DNA of 64,000 bases from Gnetum montanum (lineage: Eukaryota; Streptophyta; Gnetopsida; Gnetales; Gnetaceae), in assembly GCA_015680685.1 (NCBI GenBank), contig MNCI01011471.1, positions 106,326 to 170,325 on the forward strand, in the 5' to 3' direction. Below, one piece after another: positions 58,160 to 64,000 of this stretch (within the stretch, counting starts at the first letter, position 1; every line of letters starts with the position of its first letter). The position numbers were made by a program, and so were the translations under genes. The notes under the pieces were generated by a model that was not told where the DNA came from, made no database searches, and worked only from the letters and a program-made list of their open reading frames with translations.

Positions 58160-60339
58160 TCCATCCTAGTTCAAAAAATAATAAGTATTTTTTACCTTTT
58201 TATTTTTACAATTTCTTATCATTTTCTTATCTCTTCCAAAAATTTCTGATTCTTCATATGTTTGGAATTTCTTAATATTTTTCTTTTCTTTATATTTTTC
58301 TCATTTCTTGAGTCATTTCCTTTATGTTTAATGAATGTATTTCATGTTTTTGTTAATAAGATTGCCAAGTCATGATGTAGAAGTCAATGCTATGTGTTGG
58401 GTTTTTGTGCTATGCTATTAAGATGATTGGGTAAGTAATTGTGTAAAGTAGTGAGACCACCTCATCCATCCCTATAGTTCTTTGAATAAAAGGTCTTTTT
58501 CATGGAAACAATTTGGTTCTTTTTTCATGAAACTAAAATTAATCAATGATCATTATACCTTTAAGAAAGAGGGAACAACCAAGTGGGAATGGTAAGGGTG
58601 TAACCTCAAGAGGATTTGTTGGGTTTTATATCTTGTCTTCATGTGGTTTATGACTCCTCTTGGAATGTATCATCACTCCTCTATCAATTAATAAAAAGGA
58701 AGCTTTGTCTTTGCATGGTGTGGTTTCCATTAAAAAAAAAAGAGAAAAAAAAAACAAAAAAAAATACAAAAAAGAAAAGAAAAGAAAAGAAAACAATAAT
58801 GGGAATTCAAAGCACACCCCTTAGACATAATAATAGGCTACAAGCACTGGTTATGTGGCTAGAAAGGCATGTTACCCATGTCTAAAGGCACCCCTCTAAC
58901 TAAGGCCCTTCCTTCCTTCTTCTCCTTTCTTCTCCTTTTGGAGCGATGATTGTTCTTTGAGGTGGTTTTGAACTCATGGTGGTAGGCAGGAGGGAACACA
59001 TCAATGTGAGGTTACTGTTCATGGTATGGACTTGGTCTGAACTTGGACATATAGGTATGTTGATCGTTTTAATCACATTTTTCACAAGAACCTATTGTGG
59101 GCATGGTCAAGTACCATACATCTTGATCTCTGCAATCCCTTCTCATCCCATTATTCATCTCACTGTTGCATGTGATTATGAGCCTTTTGGCTTTGTGTAG
59201 TATAGTACAACATCCCAACCACAATAGTTGTTTGTTGTTTGCAACAAAGGCATGATCTACATTTAACTTCTTAGGTTCCCACAGACATATATAGAAGTGG
59301 TTATGCAAGGGCATTAAGGTAGGAGCCTACCTTGGGAAGGATCCACTTGCATAACTTTTGTTGATCATGGCTCTAAACTAACCTTTACATCTTCTAGAAC
59401 ATCAATGAAAGTTTCTCTGAATTTATGCATCATTTTGGGACTACTTTTCATCACTTTCAATTACTTTTTTCTTTTTTTCTTAATTTTTTGTTAAAATATC
59501 CTTCAAGTTCAATATTTCTTGGTCATCTTTTGAATCAAACCCTTGGTTTCAATTTTTTGAAAACTTGTGTGCTTCCAAAGTTATGCTTATTAGTCATGGA
59601 GGCTAGGGATGTCCACTTTGAAATTTTGAAATTTTTCTAACATCCTATTTTCAAACATCATGGTAACTAATAGTAATTGATCAAAATAATCTGAACAGCT
59701 TGATGATTTTAGTTACCTCATAGCCTTGGGCATAATATGCTATCATCACCTTATGCTTAAATGAAAACCAAGGGATCCAAAAAGGATTAATTATTAAGGA
59801 AAATTTACCATAATTAATGTTGATCCTTTGGTAACTATAGGTAATGATAAAGAAATGCCTAATCAAGAATGTCTTTTTCTAGGCATGAAAATGAACTCAA
59901 GAGAGGAACAACAGAGGATATGCCCATGGACAAATCGTAGCACATACTAGATAGCAGCTCAAGCATCATATGTTTACTAGATCCATGGGAAGATGAGAAG
60001 AAATTTTAGTCCATCCTTCAAGAATGTTGAACATAACCAAATAAGCATCAACATAATAATCTAGGTTGAAAATATGCCATCGCTAGCAACAACATGAAGA
60101 ATCATCTTTAGCAAATTCTTGAAGGCCTCTATAAATTTTGTAATCTTCAAAGTTTGTCTATAGTTTTTGTCACTCTATCATTTTGTATGCATACACTTGA
60201 ATAAAATTTTATAATGTGGAACTCAGAGTTAGTCAGTAGTTAACATCAATTAATAATTCCATACCTTTCCAATTTTGTAAAGAAAGCTCAATCCTATCCC
60301 GTTACCTCAAGGATGAGTTTTTATTTAGTCATGGGGGTA
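58160..60339 (+). other. Element K 3' noncoding block
   Basis: 2.2 kb aligning with the element C block. It includes an A-rich run (58731-58800), GGGAATTCAAAGCACACCCC (58800), CACCCCTCTAACTAAGGCCC (near 58888), GGAAGGATCCACTTGCATAA (59335) and the pre-LTR text. A short frame at 58976-59200 is shared with C. At 59835-59850 CTATAGGTAATGATAAAG corresponds to the env-position ORF start, without a long frame. Confidence 0.75.
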
Positions 60340-61394
60340 TGATGAGTCATCAGTTGGTCTGGTTATCTAATAAAAAGTTAACTTTTTGGTTGGCTTTGAT
60401 ATCCTAGCCCCAATATCCTAGCCTTGATAACAAGGCTCTGATGTCAAGGCTTCAAAAACAAGGCTATGATGTTAAGGCTCCAATAACAGGGCTTCCATGT
60501 CAGCTCTAATAATAGGCTGCATCGACAAGGCCTAGTCGAATTGGTCAGTTGCATCGATGAGACCTTGTTGATGCAGCCCCATCAATGCATCATTTCATGC
60601 GTTGACGAGGCCTTGTCGATGCAACCTAGCAATAAAATTGATAAATACACACTCATAGTCATGTTTATGAAATTATTTGGTCAATAGAGTAGCAAAACTC
60701 TTGCAATTTTATTCCATAATCTTAGAGAACAGTTAGTGAGTGCCCACAGTGTGGATTTGAGTCAATTGTACAGTGTCTTATTTGAGTGGCAATGTACTTA
60801 GGCACATTCCATGAACAGAAATAAGATTAAGATTGATTTTTATTCATTGCATCACTTTGTCTTAGATTAAATTTACTTTTAATGCAATTTATATTCCATG
60901 TACTTAGTTAATATTTACGTTTCCATGCATGTTAATGAATTGGTAGAATGAGCACAACTAGTTTTGAGCGTAAACATGTATTCACTTGGCAATCCTAGCA
61001 ACGTTATTTCTTGGTTTGCCTAGTAACATAGTGCTTGGTAATTTCAATAGTGGATATGTGGGTTTAGCACATGTATGGCAAGCTAGGAATGGACACTCAT
61101 CACCCGTAGGCTAGTTTAGACTTTACTTAATGTTAATTAGATGAAGTAATTGATTTCTCTATTATCATTAGAAGTAACCTAAGGTCAAAACAACATCAAT
61201 TATCATATGCCTCACTCTAGACTAAACCATACGTGACAAACCTACCACTAGTCCAAGTGGGAAGATAGCGAACTGCAATCAAGGCATAACAATCTAGATG
61301 CCACAACTAGTTCCATCCATGGAATTCGACTAGATCATGCGTGAACACTTGTGATTCATATGGTTGGGTGTAGGGGGTACCTCGTCACTCATCA
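60340..61394 (+). repeat. Element K 3' LTR
   Basis: 1055 bp, TGATGAGTCATCAGTTGG to CACTCATCA. It carries more U3 repeat units (TGATATCC, AAGGCTCYRATG and CATCGATGAG types, 60395-60610) than the 5' copy. Confidence 0.9.
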
Positions 61395-61399
61395 TTAGC
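61395..61399. repeat. Element K target duplication, right copy
   Basis: TTAGC, one transition away from TTAGT at 54271-54275. Confidence 0.72.
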
Positions 61400-61933
61400 T
61401 ATGTCATTTATGCATTTAATATTTTTAATTATTTATTGAATATTTTCCAATTATTACGTTAATGAGGCAATTAAGAAAGATAGATTAGACACATAAGTAT
61501 GAACACTTTGAGCATAACATGTATTCACTTGGTAATCCCAGCAGTGTTATTGCTTGGTACGCCTAGTAGTGTAGCACTTGGTCACCCAGCAGTGGATATG
61601 TGGGTTCAAGACATGTACAAAAAGTGGGACCATATGCTTATGTTAGGATTAGTTAAATGCTAGTTAATTAGTTAATCCAATTACTTTTATCTACATTTTA
61701 AACATTGAACTATAAAACACAAAATGATAAAAATTAGATGCCTCAGTTACACTTAACCATAATAGTGTACATCACAAGTGTAATTGGGAAGACAATGATT
61801 GACCTTAAGGAAAGATTCACTTCCTAGAGGACTAGTGCATTGGGAATGATAAAGTCCATGAAATTCAACTAAATCATGCATGAACACTTTGTGATTTGTA
61901 TGGTTGGGCATAGTGGTACCTCATGGCTCATCA
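61400..61933 (+). repeat. Element J 5' LTR, right half
   Basis: It resumes the R-U5 of the LTR started at 53908 (ATGCATTTAATATTTT, then GAAGACAATGATTGAC and GTATGGTTGGGCATAG) and ends GGCTCATCA. It has closest similarity to the U5 of element D. Confidence 0.85.
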
Positions 61934-61934
61934 T

Positions 61935-61952
61935 TGGAATCGTCTTTGGGGA
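61935..61952 (+). promoter_or_regulatory. Element J primer-binding site, tRNA-Asp type (decayed)
   Basis: TGGAATCGTCTTTGGGGA, one base after the LTR. It matches the tRNA-Asp complement at about 11-12 of 18 positions. Confidence 0.6.
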
Positions 61953-62088
61953 CTTTGTTTGTGGAATGTGCATTATCTAGGATTAGTGAATATTATTCAT
62001 ATCATTGTACAAACCTCAAGGTTAATATCATTCCCACTATACATAGAAGTATGATAGCACATTGATAATTTTATTTTGTTTTTGTAAA

Positions 62089-64000
62089 ATGTCTTCTTCT
62101 TATCACAAGTGTGAGGATGTCAAATTGTCGATCCCACAGGAGTGAAAAGTGGTATATACTCATCTAGATGAGTTTGTGCCAAACTTCATCTTCATCCTAC
62201 ATCAGGATGAACAACTGTGATGGTGTGATATGGAGGGAAATATTATCTTGCCCCCCGATAGATCTATGCCTGGGATGCCATTGAAAACCCTTAATAAGTT
62301 GGGCATAGTAGATCTTCACAAAGAATACATTGTGCATGGTTATGACACTTGAACCTACTATCCCACTAAAACACAATGCAAATGGGATCAACGTCAGGAG
62401 AAGCGCCACGATGCTATGAAGGTGAAACATTTCACTAATCCCTTGTTCCTACTAGATTAAGATAATAATGAAGATCCTCCCTTTGAAGGTTCTCAACATG
62501 AAGATTCTGCACCCCCTATTACAGATGGTGAGGGTGTGAACTTGACCTTGCGATCCACTATTCATAAACTAGGTTTAGGAAAAAGTGATAGCCAAGGTAG
62601 GGACTCAGGTAAGCATCACAATAGCAAGGGATCTAAGGATGATGGTCATAATAAGTGAAAACATGGTGGCAAACACTGTAGTAGTAGTGGCGGTCCACCT
62701 TCCTCTTCATCCTCCTCATTCGATTTTAAACATTTCTCTTCATTTGATGGTTCTCATAGAAGCCACCATTGAAATAACCATGATGAAGGTGATCAGCAAG
62801 ATAACAATGACCATGAAGATCACCAAAATTAAAGGGGTGGCCAAAAACCATCATCAACGTTATCAACATAGTGATGATGAAGAACCTTTATTAGCAACAC
62901 AAAGTATGCTCAACATTGCAGAGGTAGTTAAAATTCCAACTAGGCATATGAAAGATAGTTGAATTAAGTGCTTAGACATGAACAATATCCCAAGATTTGT
63001 ACCACTTTAACTCGTAAACACATCTACAAGATTTTCATGATGCTTGTGCCCTAAAAAACATAGAAAATAAATGGCAAAAACTCAAACTCTTCCCTAGGAC
63101 ACTCATTAAGAAAGGTAAAAGTTGGTACCACTCCTTAGAGCTAGAATCCATTCACCGATGGAGTACCATGTTAGAGCTATTTAATGACAAATATTAGATG
63201 TACTTCAAAGTGTCTAATCTGAGGAGGTAAATCCAAGGCTAGAAATAGGGAACATACAAACCCTTGGATTTCTTCATGAGTCAATACTATTCACTCTTAC
63301 ACTGATGCCCTAGCCATGGTTATTCTCAGAGGGAACAACTTCATCACATCATAGATGGGCTTAGAGTAGAAACTAGAAGAACTCTTGGGGTGTATGCCCA
63401 AGGAAGATTGTCTGAATTGAGAGCTCATCAAATCGAAAGGCTAATTGAGTAGGTAGCAAAAGAAGAATATGAGCTACAAAAAAGGAAAAGTGCTAAAGAG
63501 TATAATAGGGATCCTTCCATCAGAAAACAAGAGGTTCAATTTTGTGATGAGGAGGAGTCACCACTTGATGAATTGGTGTACAAGAAAACCTTGCCCATCC
63601 AAAAATATGTCTCTAATATTTTAGCCAAGGTTGATAAGTTATGGAACTCTTTGGATGAGAAATTTCAAACTACTATGAAGATTTCTGAAGAATCCAAAGA
63701 GCAAAGTAGTAATTGTAATCGTAGGAGGCAAAAAGAAGCTAAACGTACCTACCAAAGAGGCAAGGGCAAAGTTGCTGCTGTAGAGGAAGTTGTGGAAATT
63801 GACTCTAATGATAAAACTGAATGTGACATTTGTCAATAAGAACATTCAAAGGGATTTTTCCCTATGGTGTCACAATTATAAGAGTTGGGAATGCACACAT
63901 TGAATCCTTGTCTAGCATGTAGGCAAGCACCTAGACGATTGCCTTATCCTCAAGGCAATTCAAGGTAGTTCCACCAGCAACAACAAGCTTACTACCCAAG
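62089..64000 (+). pseudogene. Element J gag (cut by the window end)
   Basis: Starts ATG-TCT-TCT-TCT (MSSSYHKCEDVKLSIPQE), with early stops. It shares with element D gag a long Ser/Asp/His/Lys/Gly linker (62465-62870) and MLNIAEVVKIPTRHMKDS just before the capsid core (about 62960-63420, stop-rich and frameshifted). A later frame (63573-63839) shows KYVSNILAKVDKLWNSLDEK and the zinc-knuckle-like motif at 63822-63860 (CDICQ, then EHSKGFF after a stop; last Cys lost). It is the closest relative of element D gag. Confidence 0.83.

Larger units (their letters stand above)
54276..61394 (+). mobile_element. Element K: gag-only non-autonomous gypsy retrotransposon
   Basis: 7.1 kb: LTRs 54276-55247 and 60340-61394, primer site 55249, gag (55360 to about 58010), internal polypurine copy (58139), 2.2-kb 3' noncoding block, polypurine tract TTTAGTCATGGGGGTA. 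No pol domain is present. It is structurally the same as element C, and their gags and 3' blocks align throughout, although their U3 regions differ. It is inserted in the R region of the element J 5' LTR with a 5-bp duplication (TTAGT/TTAGC). Confidence 0.88.
53908..64000 (+). mobile_element. Element J: gypsy element split by element K, running off the window
   Basis: 5' LTR in two halves (53908-54275 and 61400-61933), then primer site (61935), leader and gag (62089 onwards). Joining the halves across K gives a LTR of about 900 bp with normal order (U3, TATA, R, AATAAA, U5). It is inserted in the gag of minus-strand element H. Whether it has pol cannot be seen. Confidence 0.85.

Noticed and set aside
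1-64000. Search for a novel defence, CRISPR or bacterial-type system
   Set aside because: The window is plant nuclear DNA with spliced genes and retroelements; no such system is supported.

Overview
This is a repeat-dense plant nuclear window with one intact host gene. The single-copy gene is a nine-exon, minus-strand peroxisomal (glyoxysomal) NAD-malate dehydrogenase (46233-49100). Almost everything else is decayed LTR retrotransposon, mostly of one Ty3/gypsy lineage. The deep nesting, old and stop-riddled copies and compact gene island fit a large seed-plant genome. A gymnosperm is my guess, but the sequence does not prove it.

Layout, using my own labels. Element A (+, 1-5644) is a pol remnant with its 3' LTR. 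Element B (-) is a gypsy gag-pol remnant in two pieces (6620-8198 and 14672-18630), split by element C (+, 8199-14666), a gag-only element with a perfect 5-bp target duplication (ATTAT). Element D (+) is a gag-pol element in two pieces (about 19812-20568 and 29070-38145), split by element E (+, 20569-29069). E carries gag plus an ORF downstream of where pol should be (env position) and no pol. Element F (+, 39900-45472) is a complete but dead Ty1/copia element with target duplication TTCAT. After the malate dehydrogenase gene come a solo LTR G (50251-51101, target duplication GGAGA) and a minus gypsy remnant H (51270-53907). H is interrupted by element J (+, 53908-54275 and 61400 to the window end), which is itself interrupted by gag-only element K (54276-61394). 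That makes a three-level nest.

The plus-strand gypsy elements A, C, D, E, G, J and K are clearly related. Their LTRs begin TGATGAG and end CTCATCA, share a conserved R-U5 half, and are followed by a primer-binding site matching the 3' end of plant tRNA-Asp with mostly transition mismatches. Their U3 regions differ and are built from short palindromic repeats. The ancestral unit was probably gag-pol-(env-position ORF)-long 3' noncoding block. C and K kept gag only, E kept gag and the env-position ORF, and D kept gag-pol with only the start of the env-position ORF. A second copy of the polypurine tract lies at the end of the coding part in A, E and K. Together this is a family of autonomous and non-autonomous derivatives exchanging U3, pol and env-position modules.

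No tRNA, rRNA, CRISPR or bacterial features were seen. There is one assembly gap (22140-22214).
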